DNA of 64,000 nucleotides from Brucepastera parasyntrophica. GTDB taxonomy: Bacteria > Spirochaetota > Spirochaetia > Treponematales > Treponemataceae. Below are positions 38,607 through 47,651 of the stretch, piece by piece; the first letter of the stretch is position 1; each line of letters starts with the position of its first letter. The translations under genes were made by a program, and so were the position numbers. The notes under the pieces were generated by a model, which saw nothing but the letters and a program-made list of their open reading frames with translations, did not search any database and had not been told where the DNA came from. Location of the stretch: contig NZ_CP084606.1 of the NCBI RefSeq assembly GCF_022376835.1, positions 2,102,501-2,166,500 on the forward strand. Direction: 5' to 3'.

Positions 38607-39311
38607 TTATTCCCCGGAAAGCGCATCAAGGGCGATTTCCATCATTTTATTAAAGGTTTTCTGCCTTTCTTCGGCAGTTGTGGCCGTCCCTTTGGCAATA
38701 TGGTCGGAAACGGTAAGGATTGCGAGCGCTTCGCGATTATAAAACGCGGCCAGTGTATACAGCTCTGCGGCTTCCATTTCAATGCCGAGAATGCCATACT
38801 GCGCCCAAAGCTTCCACGCTTCCTTATCATCGTAAAACATGTCCGAAGAAGCTACAGAGCCCACGAGCGGCGTTATTCCGGCAGTAGCGGCAGTTTCCCA
38901 GGCTTTTTTGAGAAGATTAAAGCTGGCCGTGGGCGCGAAATTCCTTCCTCCAAACCGGTAGCCATTAAGAGACGAGTCGGTACAGGCGCTCATCGCTATG
39001 ACGATATCGCGGAGATTTGCAGACGGCTGTATCCCTCCGCAGGTTCCCACTCTGATTGCCCTTTTGACGCCGTAAAAGCGGAAAAGTTCATTGGCATAAA
39101 TTGAAATAGATGGCTGGCCCATGCCGGTACCCTGCACGGAAATTCTTTTGCCCTTATATGTTCCGGTAAAACCGTACATTCCGCGGACTTCATTGTAACA
39201 GACAGGATTTTCCAGATATGTTTCAGCAATAAATTTTGCTCTCAGGGGGTCGCCGGGAAGCAGAATGTCTTCCGCAATTTCCCCGGGTTTTGCCCCTATA
39301 TGTGTACTCAT
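38607..39311 (-). CDS. deoD: Purine nucleoside phosphorylase, DeoD type
   Basis: 234 residues, full length. It cleaves purine nucleosides with phosphate to base and ribose 1-phosphate. Signature segments: [45 protein letters not shown], and the [11 protein letters not shown] nucleoside site; the catalytic Asp is in TVSDHI. Used for purine salvage, which treponemes rely on. It is intact and has a ggagcgc ribosome site. Confidence 0.97.
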   Translation of the reverse strand: MSTHIGAKPGEIAEDILLPGDPLRAKFIAETYLENPVCYNEVRGMYGFTGTYKGKRISVQGTGMGQPSISIYANELFRFYGVKRAIRVGTCGGIQPSANLRDIVIAMSACTDSSLNGYRFGGRNFAPTASFNLLKKAWETAATAGITPLVGSVASSDMFYDDKEAWKLWAQYGILGIEMEAAELYTLAAFYNREALAILTVSDHIAKGTATTAEERQKTFNKMMEIALDALSGE

Positions 39312-39491
39312 AAGCGCTCCTTTTTTTACTGGGTCCGGGAAATATTCCTGTTCCGGTTCAGGCTTCCCTCTGCTTTTTTATAAAATAATATAAAATTTCA
39401 TTAATAAAAACCGAAATAGTTCTTTTGTTTAAAAAAAATCCGGGTTATAGGAATTGCAAGTTTATATAAACTAAGGATATATTGTATTATA

Positions 39492-41684
39492 ATGAATGAA
39501 ATATCAATACTGCCCGCCGACAAATTCGGGTATGATTTTGTATCCGCCGAATTTCTTGTACCCGGAGAAGATGAAAATTATTTCCGGAATATACAGAACA
39601 CATCTGAAACAGTATGGCGGCAATTGCGCCCTGACGAAGTGGAAAAGCTGGAAAAAAACAGGAATATCTGTCCGAATTGGGAAGATGTTCTTGTGGAAGA
39701 TCCCTTTAATCCGGATCTTGTAAAAGACAATTTTTTTGCCGGTCTCGTGCGGATTGGCGCAAACAGGGAGAGCTATCTCCAATACCATGACTTTGTGTCT
39801 CCTATCGGTATTACGCACAGCAGAATTATCTCCTCTGATATAGGAAGAGACTGTGCGATACATAACTGCGCAACAATTTCCCATTATATTATTGAAGACA
39901 GGGTGATTTTATTCTGTATTGATGAAATTACCACTACCAATCACGCGAAATTCGGCGAAGGAATTATAAAGGACGGCGAAAAAGAGGATGTCCGTATCTG
40001 GATTGACCCGATAAACGAAGCCGGAGGCCGGTCAATTCTTCCTTTCACGGAAATGATCTGTGCCGACGCCTATTTATGGGCTATATACCGTGATGACGCC
40101 GGATTAATGGAGCGGTTTAAGGAAATAACACAGGCCCAGTCTGATTCCCGCCGGGGATATTATGGTGTTATTGGACGCGAATCAATAATAAAAAGCTGCC
40201 AGATTATCAAAGATGTTCTGATAGGCCCCTGTGCATATATAAAGGGCGCGAACAAACTTAAAAATCTGACAATCAAATCCAGCAGGGATGAACCGACCCA
40301 GATCGGGGAGGGAGTTGAACTGGTTAACGGTATTATTGGGTTTGGCTGTCATGTTTTTTATGGCGTGAAAGCGGTCCGTTTTGTTCTGGGAAATAACTCA
40401 AACCTGAAATACGGCGCCCGGCTGATCCATTCCATTCTGGGAGATAATTCCACTATTTCCTGCTGCGAAGTCCTGAATAATCTTGTATTTCCTGGACATG
40501 AACAGCACCATAATAATTCCTTTCTTATCGCAACGCTTGTCATGGGCCAGTCGAATATGGCCGCCGGTTCAACGGTGGGTTCGAATCATAACAGCAGGGG
40601 AAACGACGGTGAAATAATAGCCGGCCGGGGTTTCTGGCCCGGCCTTTCCAGTACCCTGAAACATAATTGCCGTTTTGCCAGTTATACACTGCTCACCAAG
40701 GGCAGTTACCCTGCTGAAATGGATATTCCGTTTCCTTTCTGCATGGTACTGGAAAACAGAAAGGATGACAGGCTTGAAATTATGCCGGCTTATTACTGGA
40801 TGTACAATATGTACGCGCTTGAGCGCAACAGCTGGAAATACCAGAACAGGGACAAACGGAAGCATATTGCCCAGCATATTGAAAATAACCATCTTGCGCC
40901 GGATACAGCCGGTGAAATATGTCACGCCTTAAAGCTTTTGGAACTCTGGACAGGCAAAGCCTGGTATGCCGCGGAAGGGCTGGACGCCTCCCTGATAGAA
41001 GACAGCAGCCTTGAGGAAAAGGGCAGGGCCATTCTGTCCAGCATGCCGGAACTGGCTGATGCGCTCTTTATTGGCGGTGAAAAAATAGAACGGACAACCA
41101 GGCCTGTCCGCATATTAAAAGCGGCCCGGGCCTGGCGGGCGTACCGGCAAATGCTCTTATACTATGGAGTAAAATCAATTGCCGAATATCTTTCCAAATT
41201 CGGAATACACTATGAATACTTTGCCGCGCAGGTCCCGGCAAATATAAACATGAAGTGGGTTAATCTGGGCGGACAGCTGGTTCCGGAAGAAAAGGTTGAC
41301 GCCCTCCGCGCAGGAATACGTTCAGGGCTTTTTTCTTCGTGGGAAGAAATTCACCGGCAGTATGAAGACTGGTGGGCAGCCTATCCCCGTGACCGGTCCG
41401 AAAATGCCTATGCCGCACTGCGTCACCTGACCGGACAGCAGAATATCACGCCGGAAAAATGGAATGAATTACTCGATGAATCTCTCGGAATCCGGGAATA
41501 TATTGAAGAACAGGTATATCTGACGAAGAAAAAAGATTATGCTAATCATTTCAGGGAAATAACCTACAGAAATACCGAAGAACGGGACGCCGTACTGGGA
41601 AGAGTGGAAGACAATCCTTTTATTAAAACGGCAAAAGAAGAAAGCGTTTTGTTCCGCGGGATGGTTGCTAAGGTCCGCGCCTGA
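39492..41684 (+). CDS. DUF4954 family protein with left-handed beta-helix
   Basis: 730 residues. The middle part (about 100-360) carries hexapeptide-like repeats (IISSDIGRDCAIHNCATIS; IKSCQIIKDVLIGPCAYI; VELVNGIIGFGCHVFYGVK; SNLKYGARLIHSILGDNSTI), as in sugar-phosphate nucleotidyl- or acyl-transferases. The N-terminus (ADKFGYDFVSAEFLVPGED) and the C-terminal helical half (WMYNMYALERNSWKYQNRDK) match the family known from spirochetes and Bacteroidetes. The biochemical role is not established. It stands alone with a promoter region of about 180 bases upstream. Confidence 0.85.
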   Translation: MNEISILPADKFGYDFVSAEFLVPGEDENYFRNIQNTSETVWRQLRPDEVEKLEKNRNICPNWEDVLVEDPFNPDLVKDNFFAGLVRIGANRESYLQYHDFVSPIGITHSRIISSDIGRDCAIHNCATISHYIIEDRVILFCIDEITTTNHAKFGEGIIKDGEKEDVRIWIDPINEAGGRSILPFTEMICADAYLWAIYRDDAGLMERFKEITQAQSDSRRGYYGVIGRESIIKSCQIIKDVLIGPCAYIKGANKLKNLTIKSSRDEPTQIGEGVELVNGIIGFGCHVFYGVKAVRFVLGNNSNLKYGARLIHSILGDNSTISCCEVLNNLVFPGHEQHHNNSFLIATLVMGQSNMAAGSTVGSNHNSRGNDGEIIAGRGFWPGLSSTLKHNCRFASYTLLTKGSYPAEMDIPFPFCMVLENRKDDRLEIMPAYYWMYNMYALERNSWKYQNRDKRKHIAQHIENNHLAPDTAGEICHALKLLELWTGKAWYAAEGLDASLIEDSSLEEKGRAILSSMPELADALFIGGEKIERTTRPVRILKAARAWRAYRQMLLYYGVKSIAEYLSKFGIHYEYFAAQVPANINMKWVNLGGQLVPEEKVDALRAGIRSGLFSSWEEIHRQYEDWWAAYPRDRSENAYAALRHLTGQQNITPEKWNELLDESLGIREYIEEQVYLTKKKDYANHFREITYRNTEERDAVLGRVEDNPFIKTAKEESVLFRGMVAKVRA

Positions 41685-41693
41685 TTTCCTTTT

Positions 41694-42820
41694 TTAATTT
41701 CCGGCGTCTGTATATATCCTTGGTACCCGGGCGGAAATTCCGCAGGTAATTTCATAGGGTATTGTTTCCAGCATTTCGGCCAGGGTGGCTGCTGTATTGT
41801 CTTCGGGTCCGGGGCCGAAAATGGTCGCGCGGTCCCACAAGACGGCTTCCGGTTCCGGGCCTATATCTATCATACATTGGTCCATGCAGATTCTTCCGGC
41901 AATGGGGTAGCGTTTATCCTTTATCCGGACGGACAGGCCGGGAGACAGCCGGCGCGTGAGACCGTCAGCATACCCTACGGGAAGGGTTGCGATAAAGGTT
42001 TCTTTTTCAGCCGTCCAGGTCCTGCCGTATGAAATCGGCGTATGTGCCGGGACCTGTTTTATCGCGACAATTTGGGTTTCCAGCTCCATAACAGGTTTAA
42101 GCTGTATGAGTCCTTCCGTTTCCGGCGAGGGCGGATACCCGTATACCATTATGCCTGGTCTTACCATGTCGAAATGGGCTTCCGGATACCGCAGAATTCC
42201 TCCTGAAGCAGCCACATGCAATATTCCGGGATCAATACCGGCTTTTTTTATGGCATTGACGGAATCGTTGAATAAATCTATCTGATATTTTGAGAATTCC
42301 GCGTCATTGTCTCCGCAGGAATCCGAAACTGATAAATGGGAAGCGACCCCTCCCAGAATAAGGTTCTTTTTCCCGGCTATCAGCTCCGCAAGCTGAAGCG
42401 CTGCATCCGGCCGGCATCCGATCCGGCCCATTCCCGTATCAATTTTTATATGGACGGAAACCGTCTTATTCATGGCCGCTGCCGCCGTATTTATTGCTTC
42501 AACCAATCCGGCGTCGGCGACAAGGGGTGTCAGGCCGTATTCCGCAAGCAGGGGAATTTCTTCCGGTATCGGGAGACTGAAGGAAAGTATCCGGGCGTCT
42601 ATCCCTGCTTCCCTCAATTCAATGCCTTCCTGAACAGAGGCAACGCCAAAAAAGATACTCCTTCCCGGAGGGATTCCTGCGCTATTCTGACTGCGCCGTG
42701 TCCATAGGCGTTTGCTTTAACAGGAATGCACAATTCCGTTTCCGGAGACACTTTTTTTCGGATTTCATTAATATTATAACGGAGATTTTCAAGATGAATC
42801 AGGGTCCGTGTTGCACGCAT
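41694..42820 (-). CDS. alr: Alanine racemase, one frameshift
   Basis: About 375 residues after joining. It makes D-alanine for peptidoglycan. The PLP lysine is in CIPVKANAYGHGAV; other signatures are VHIKIDTGMGRIGCRP, MVRPGIMVYGYPPSP, SYGRTW (catalytic Tyr region) and GRICMDQCMIDIG. The break is in the run at 42648-42653; one more T on the coding strand turns REGVSFLALP into REGVSFFGVASVQEGIE and joins the two frames. It converges with the DUF4954 gene, 9 bases apart. Confidence 0.95.
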
Positions 42821-42987
42821 ATCCGTTATTGTACCTATTTAAAAACCGGTGTGCAAGCCGTCCGTCCGGAGTGTTTTTTCCGTATACCGTGTGTCCGTAA
42901 ATTTTACATTTTATCGGGTTACTTTATTTGCTGAAAAGCTGTTTTTATGTTATCATAAGCTGAAGTATTTATTCGGAGAAAGAAGTT

Positions 42988-44295
42988 ATGTATCGTGTTT
43001 TATGTTTTTCCTGTATGTGTCTGTGCTTTGTGTCCTGTACATCTCTTTCCGGAATAAAATACCTCGCCGCAGAGCCGCGAGGTATTTTTCTCTCCCGAGG
43101 AATTGGTCTCGGGTTTAATACCATGGAACCTATAAAAACCGCTGCGGAGCAGCGAGGTATTAAACCCTCGCCTCGAATAAACAACAGGCAGAATCCTTTC
43201 CTTTATGGCGCCGGCTCGGCTGAGGACTCGGCTTTCCGGAACGATATATATCTGGCCCAGCGGAAAAATTCACAGGATACGGCTCCCGCTGAAACCCGGC
43301 AGATAAAAAAAATTCCCGCCGGCTATGAGCAGTATGCCGTTCTGCTGAATGACAGCCTCGCTCTTTTTGATTATGAGGGCGCCTTTTCCGCATATAACGA
43401 GATTTTTTCACTTCTGCAGAATGACGCGTCATTCCGGAAGGAAATTGATGAAAACAGAAACAAAATAATCAGGTCCCTTGATCTTCTGAGCATTGAAGCG
43501 GTTTCGTCTCCCGATGAAACCATCGCGGGCAGGGCCTTTAAAAAAGACTTTTCGGTAAAAATATCCGCTGAAAATGACGGAACAGTCCTGCCTGTTGCCG
43601 GACTATTGTGTGCTGTCTCCTGTCCGGCAAATCCCGAACCTTCCGGGGCGGCAGCGAAGCAGCTCAAAACGGACGGGAGCGGCGTCGTTTCCTTTTCCGC
43701 TCCGGTCCCCGCCTTTTCAGGAAAGAATAATCTGGTAATTTTCCCGGCCTTTGAAACCAGCGACCCTGTTCTGTCTGATTATATAAATAAAAAAATAGAA
43801 TCAGGAACACTTTCCGCCATATTTCCGCATATTGTGGCTACAAACAAAAAAAGTATATCAACTTCCATTTCCATTCTTGATTATGACAGAAACGGGAAAC
43901 CCGTTTTAAACAGCAATGTTTCATCAACAGCCCTTTTAATGCCTCTGGTGCAGAAAGGGTTCTCCAGAATAGGCATGGCGGATTTTCCGGGTCAGCTTGC
44001 CTCCGGGGATGAAGACGCGCTGATACGAGCGGCCGCGGCCCAATTCGGAACCGGCGTTCAGAGGTTAATTTACGGCACCGTGAAACTTACCGATATTTCG
44101 CAGGCCGAGGATACTTCCTGGAACTGTACCGCTGTCGCCAATATTTCCGTGTGGGATTTTACTTCCGCGGTGAAAACCTTTGAAACCGTAATAGACTATA
44201 CAGCTACGGCGAAAACCGCGAACGCAGCCATTGACCTCGCGCGGAAAAAAATCAGCGGGGAAATGCTCCCTGAAGAACTCCTGTATAATCTGTAA
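42988..44295 (+). CDS. Lipoprotein with palindromic repeats inside its N-terminal coding region
   Basis: 435 residues. Signal peptide with lipobox-like CLCFVSC at residues 11-17. Codons about 24-62 are made of palindromic repeat DNA (YLAAEPRGIFLSRGIGLGF; TAAEQRGIKPSPRI), in frame. After it comes a helical segment (EQYAVLLNDSLALFDYEGAF, TPR-like) and a beta-rich domain with ANISVWDFTSAVKTFETVID near the end, resembling LPP20/LptE-type or penicillin-binding-activator folds. The function is not known. The reading frame is intact in spite of the insert, so the element seems to be tolerated as a linker. Confidence 0.8.
   Translation: MYRVLCFSCMCLCFVSCTSLSGIKYLAAEPRGIFLSRGIGLGFNTMEPIKTAAEQRGIKPSPRINNRQNPFLYGAGSAEDSAFRNDIYLAQRKNSQDTAPAETRQIKKIPAGYEQYAVLLNDSLALFDYEGAFSAYNEIFSLLQNDASFRKEIDENRNKIIRSLDLLSIEAVSSPDETIAGRAFKKDFSVKISAENDGTVLPVAGLLCAVSCPANPEPSGAAAKQLKTDGSGVVSFSAPVPAFSGKNNLVIFPAFETSDPVLSDYINKKIESGTLSAIFPHIVATNKKSISTSISILDYDRNGKPVLNSNVSSTALLMPLVQKGFSRIGMADFPGQLASGDEDALIRAAAAQFGTGVQRLIYGTVKLTDISQAEDTSWNCTAVANISVWDFTSAVKTFETVIDYTATAKTANAAIDLARKKISGEMLPEELLYNL
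43056..43177. repeat. REP-like palindromic elements, copies 2 and 3, inside a gene
   Basis: First unit: arms AAAATACCTCGC (43056-43067) and GCGAGGTATTTT (43077-43088). Next CCCGAG/CTCGGG (43094-43099, 43108-43113). Then a nested unit with TTTAATACC (43114-43122) and GGTATTAAA (43156-43164) enclosing CGCTGC/GCAGCG. The tail CGCCTCGAATAAAC matches the tail of the copy at 26737. It resembles Rickettsia palindromic elements in lying within coding sequence. Confidence 0.7.
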
Positions 44296-44342
44296 AACAC
44301 CCCGCGGCGGTCCGGGTTCTGCTCAGGACCGTTCATTCATAT

Positions 44343-45338
44343 CTATTCCGTTGTATAGAATTCTTTTGACTGCTCAAACAGCCAGGTCCTTGCGGAGCTG
44401 AGTTTATAAGCGCAGTCAAAAGAATACATGTGTTCAACGAAGAAGTCAGGCTTCCCCGGATTAAAGGTTGCAGGTACAACGGTTCCCTTATTGAAACGGA
44501 CAAAATTGATGCTGTGGCCTTTATGGATTAAGTCCAGCACATATTTTTCCTGTTCGGCGTCCGGGAGGCGGGCGGAAAATTTTGCTTCCCCGATTACCGC
44601 CCCCGATTTTTCCAGAATGCTCCGCAGTGAACCCATGCCCACAGAGGCTTTGGGGTCGGCTTCAGATATGATGTAGAAAAATTTCATGTTTGCGAGCGGA
44701 GCCAGCACGGAAGCATCCCACTGGCCGGCTACATACATGGACGCGGCAAATAAATCGGGATGGTTCGCGTTTATATAGAAGGCCATCATGCAGCCCATGG
44801 ACTGCCCGGTAATATACAGCCTGGTTTCGTCAATGCTGTACTGGCCCGTAACATAGTCCAGCATCCGTAACGTCATGTCCAGTTCCCCGGATACCTGCCA
44901 GTCATCGTTTGTGACAGGGTCGGGACCGGCATACGCGGGAGCGAGAACAAAGGACGGGTTTTCCGACTGGCTTTCATCAGTTGCCCAAATGATAGCGCCA
45001 TAGCCCTGCATCAGGGGCGCTTCCACACCTTTTCCGACGCAGCTTGCGTCATGCAGGAAAAGAACCAGCGGATAGTTCAGGTTTTCATCATAGTCTTCCG
45101 GTATGAAAAGATTGTACGCCAGTGTTCTTCCTGTTACCGTATCATGAAACTCGAACGCCTTGAATTTCGGGGCTATCTGCGCGCGAAGTTCCAGCAGTCC
45201 GGTGTCAAAGCTTTTATCGGCTCCTCCGTACGATGTATCCCAGGAGTCCGTTTGCTGTGTGGTTTTTGACGTTGCACAGCCGGTATTCAGCGCAATTACC
45301 GCAAGAATTGCCGAACCAAAAAGAAGAGCCCTTTTCAT
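44343..45338 (-). CDS. Lipoprotein esterase/PHB-depolymerase-like alpha/beta hydrolase
   Basis: About 331 residues from the ATG at 45338. Lipobox-like LNTGCATS. The alpha/beta hydrolase core has the oxyanion strand YPLVLFLHDASCVGKG, the nucleophile elbow YITGQSMGCMMAF (Gly-Gln-Ser-Met-Gly), the acid loop ISEADPKASVGMG and a late His in HKGHSINFV. Related secreted hydrolases are esterases, feruloyl esterases or depolymerases acting on plant polymers, which would suit a lignocellulose gut. The exact substrate is not known. It is convergent with the upstream lipoprotein gene. Confidence 0.87.
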   Translation of the reverse strand: MKRALLFGSAILAVIALNTGCATSKTTQQTDSWDTSYGGADKSFDTGLLELRAQIAPKFKAFEFHDTVTGRTLAYNLFIPEDYDENLNYPLVLFLHDASCVGKGVEAPLMQGYGAIIWATDESQSENPSFVLAPAYAGPDPVTNDDWQVSGELDMTLRMLDYVTGQYSIDETRLYITGQSMGCMMAFYINANHPDLFAASMYVAGQWDASVLAPLANMKFFYIISEADPKASVGMGSLRSILEKSGAVIGEAKFSARLPDAEQEKYVLDLIHKGHSINFVRFNKGTVVPATFNPGKPDFFVEHMYSFDCAYKLSSARTWLFEQSKEFYTTE

Positions 45339-45544
45339 GGTATTCTCCCGCAAAAAAGTTTTCCCGCCAGGGCAGGATACTTTAAATATACGAAAAAACC
45401 CGCGTAAACCATAATACCGGTGTTTATCGGGTTAGGCCCTGTTCATTGTGAATTCGAGTGTTAAAGATATGTGCCAAGCCTGCTTCGCTATATATCTTTC
45501 AAGCAGAATATTCTTTAAAAAGCCTTAAAATGCATCTATTTGCC

Positions 45545-45574
45545 TTGACAGATTTTGAGGATAGTTTTTATACT
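45545..45574 (+). promoter_or_regulatory. Promoter of the second GG-leader effector
   Basis: TTGACA (45545-45550), 18 bases, TATACT (45569-45574), the same as at the M23 effector. Transcription would give a leader of about 218 bases. The stretch from 45339 to 45544 holds no gene that I can support. Confidence 0.8.
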
Positions 45575-45995
45575 TTCTCCAGTATAAAAATGCTGAATAA
45601 AATATATATGTTTTACATCAAAAGGCACGCTGGCAGCCATCGCGCAGGCCGTGTTCTATACGTTCATACTCCACTGAACATCATCCGTAATGTATCGCAT
45701 TGATATACTGGTATCACAAACAGGTATGCATGATGAAAAAGCCTTCAGGGTGAAGGTATGTTTCGGGGGTATGGATAACCCAAAAAGGAAGACTAATAAT
45801 GAAAATGCTGCTTAAAAAAATTGTGGAAATGGACTCATTTATTGAACACTACGGAGAACTTGAGCTGGAAGATCTGCTTGCGGTAAACGGCGGATACTCA
45901 TCGAGTTCCGGCGGAGGAAAGTATTCGTCAAGCTCGAATATCGGTGGAGGCTCAGTGACTGTATCATCGGCAAACTACGGCGGTTCAAGCGGCGG
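45545..45995 (+). repeat. Inverted repeat, right copy (promoter, leader and effector N-terminus)
   Basis: Matches 37405-37853 in reverse orientation. Differences are few: an A5 in place of A6 in the leader, silent changes in the leader-peptide codons, then growing divergence after about codon 60. A 41-codon frame (45690-45815) corresponds to the upstream ORF of the left copy but overlaps the effector start here because of the shorter A-run, which may itself be a sequencing deletion. Confidence 0.9.
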
Positions 45996-46719
45996 AGGTT
46001 CAACGACCAGCGGCACGACCGGAACGGTCACCACGAGTGAGGCATCCCCATCATATTGCGCGCTGACGAGCGGACTTGAAGACTATGTATATCCGGGAGC
46101 TTCGTCGTCAACATATGGGGCCGGGTCAGGGTATGACGCGGCGACAGGAGGACTGGAACAGGATGAAAGTGGGGGTTCTTCGGATAGTTTTGCTTCGGGC
46201 GGTAATACAACTCTAAGTGGAGAAACTGTCACAGAACAAGGTGATGCACAAACAGGAAATGAAAGTACCCAGTATTTTAATCAACATGATTTTTCTACAG
46301 AATATGGTGAAAATTTTGGAAATGAAGCTTGTGCTGCTACCTCCATATTAAATGAAATCTCAGAACGATATACAGCGGAAACCGGGAATGTAATGACAAC
46401 GGAACAAGCAGAGTCAGCTATGGCTGCTGCCGTCGGTGCGGGATATATCGATTCAACTGATGCGTTTGTAAACAGTTGGGGAGATGCAGCTAATAGCATG
46501 TGGGAATCAACTGGACTCACGGGTTCTTTTACTGTTAATGAAACAGGATCAGCTGATCATGTCATTTATGCTGAAGGTACCAGCAATTTTCCTACACATT
46601 TTACCAATTCTGCAGCGGATGGTACCTATTATGATCCATGGAATGGGGAAATTGGTATAGTTGGGGATACTTCATTACAACAGGATAGACCATACAGAGG
46701 TTTTGATTTTATCCCGTAA
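45799..46719 (+). CDS. GG-leader effector with putative C39-like cysteine peptidase domain
   Basis: 306 residues. The leader (ELEDLLAVNGG, cleavage after residue 32), the Ser/Gly-rich stretch and the block YCALTSGLEDYVYPGA match the M23 effector. After a Gly/Ser linker the C-terminal part from about residue 160 is unrelated to M23: GNEACAATSILNEISERY gives a likely nucleophile Cys, FPTHFTNSA a His, and TYYDPWNGEIG an acidic residue, in the order found in C39-like papain-fold enzymes. The target could be peptidoglycan peptides or proteins. This assignment is from pattern only. Codon use becomes AT-richer after about 46200, suggesting a different origin for the C-terminal domain. Confidence 0.8.
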   Translation: MKMLLKKIVEMDSFIEHYGELELEDLLAVNGGYSSSSGGGKYSSSSNIGGGSVTVSSANYGGSSGGGSTTSGTTGTVTTSEASPSYCALTSGLEDYVYPGASSSTYGAGSGYDAATGGLEQDESGGSSDSFASGGNTTLSGETVTEQGDAQTGNESTQYFNQHDFSTEYGENFGNEACAATSILNEISERYTAETGNVMTTEQAESAMAAAVGAGYIDSTDAFVNSWGDAANSMWESTGLTGSFTVNETGSADHVIYAEGTSNFPTHFTNSAADGTYYDPWNGEIGIVGDTSLQQDRPYRGFDFIP

Positions 46720-46828
46720 TCAGGTGACAATATGGGTAATTTCTTTAATAGTAATATCAGAAAAAGTAAAACCAAAAAAGTTTTAAGTTTTTGATACCAG
46801 TAATATAATTATAAAAAGGAGAAGATTA

Positions 46829-47566
46829 ATGTGTCGGATACAAAGAAAACAAATTATTCTGTCTTTAATTATTTTCATAATATCTATACAGATATGTTTT
46901 CCACAGAATTCATTTTTAAGCTATGAAGATGATGGATTGGTATTTCAATATCCTTCTGAACTTTTAGACTATAGTCAATTTCCTTTATTTCGTTCTTATG
47001 CAGATGAGTTAAACTATAGAAAAGGTAAAATCGTTTATAATGTAACAAAAATGGATATCGGAATGTTTCAGAAACAGAAAGAGTCTTTGTTATCAAAAGA
47101 TATATTGAAAATAATTCAATCGAATAACAAAGTAACAGAAACAGATATATATGACTTATTTCAGAAAGGCGCAACATTTGTGTTGACAAAATACTTTTCA
47201 ATGGCAGGACAAGTTAAGGAATCGTATGGATATGTTTATGATGGGGCAAAGCAGATACGCGGCGAAAGTTTCTTTAGCGCATCTTCTGAAGAATTATTGG
47301 CAAATGGGACTTATCAATATACAATCAATCTTTTATATAACGAGACGGTCTATAGCATAACGCTCAATCTCGTTAATACTGAAAAATTTAACCGCTTCCC
47401 TGACATTTTTGAACAGCGAAAGAATAAAAAATGGTATTGGAAGAGTCGGGAGTCACCTGCTCAATTTTATGAATTGCTGAGAATGCATGATAAGACATTG
47501 CCAAAACAGGTACTTGCATTGGAGCATGCATTTGAAATGATACTGTCAACTATAGAATTTAAATGA
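46829..47566 (+). CDS. Small Sec-exported protein, first partner of the cysteine-peptidase effector
   Basis: 245 residues. Signal peptide (QIILSLIIFIISIQICFP). The mature protein is beta-rich and aromatic (SYEDDGLVFQYPSELLDYSQ; MAGQVKESYGYVYDGAKQ; NETVYSITLNLVNTEKF), PsbP/Mog1-like in strand order. Very AT-rich compared with the neighbours. It follows the effector by 109 bases, with a ribosome site aaaggaga. A periplasmic immunity or chaperone role is possible by position; no family is recognised. Confidence 0.75.
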   Translation: MCRIQRKQIILSLIIFIISIQICFPQNSFLSYEDDGLVFQYPSELLDYSQFPLFRSYADELNYRKGKIVYNVTKMDIGMFQKQKESLLSKDILKIIQSNNKVTETDIYDLFQKGATFVLTKYFSMAGQVKESYGYVYDGAKQIRGESFFSASSEELLANGTYQYTINLLYNETVYSITLNLVNTEKFNRFPDIFEQRKNKKWYWKSRESPAQFYELLRMHDKTLPKQVLALEHAFEMILSTIEFK

Positions 47567-47651
47567 GAAACGAGAAAATTTATCATTGTCATATTATCAG
47601 TTTCAGATATTAAGGCGTTGTTCTTTCAAGTTGATAAAAGGACGTCAGCCT

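Noticed and set aside
45600-45790. c-di-GMP (GEMM-type) riboswitch in the effector leader, from GCC...GGG...GG spacing
   Set aside because: The conserved GEMM core and tetraloop positions are not there; only loose G/C-rich similarity.
37405-45995. Inverted repeats as ends of a composite transposon or genomic island next to tRNA-Leu
   Set aside because: No transposase or integrase gene is present, no target-site duplication is seen, the tRNA 3' end is not duplicated, and the segment holds core genes (deoD, alr). The repeats coincide with functional promoter and leader sequence.
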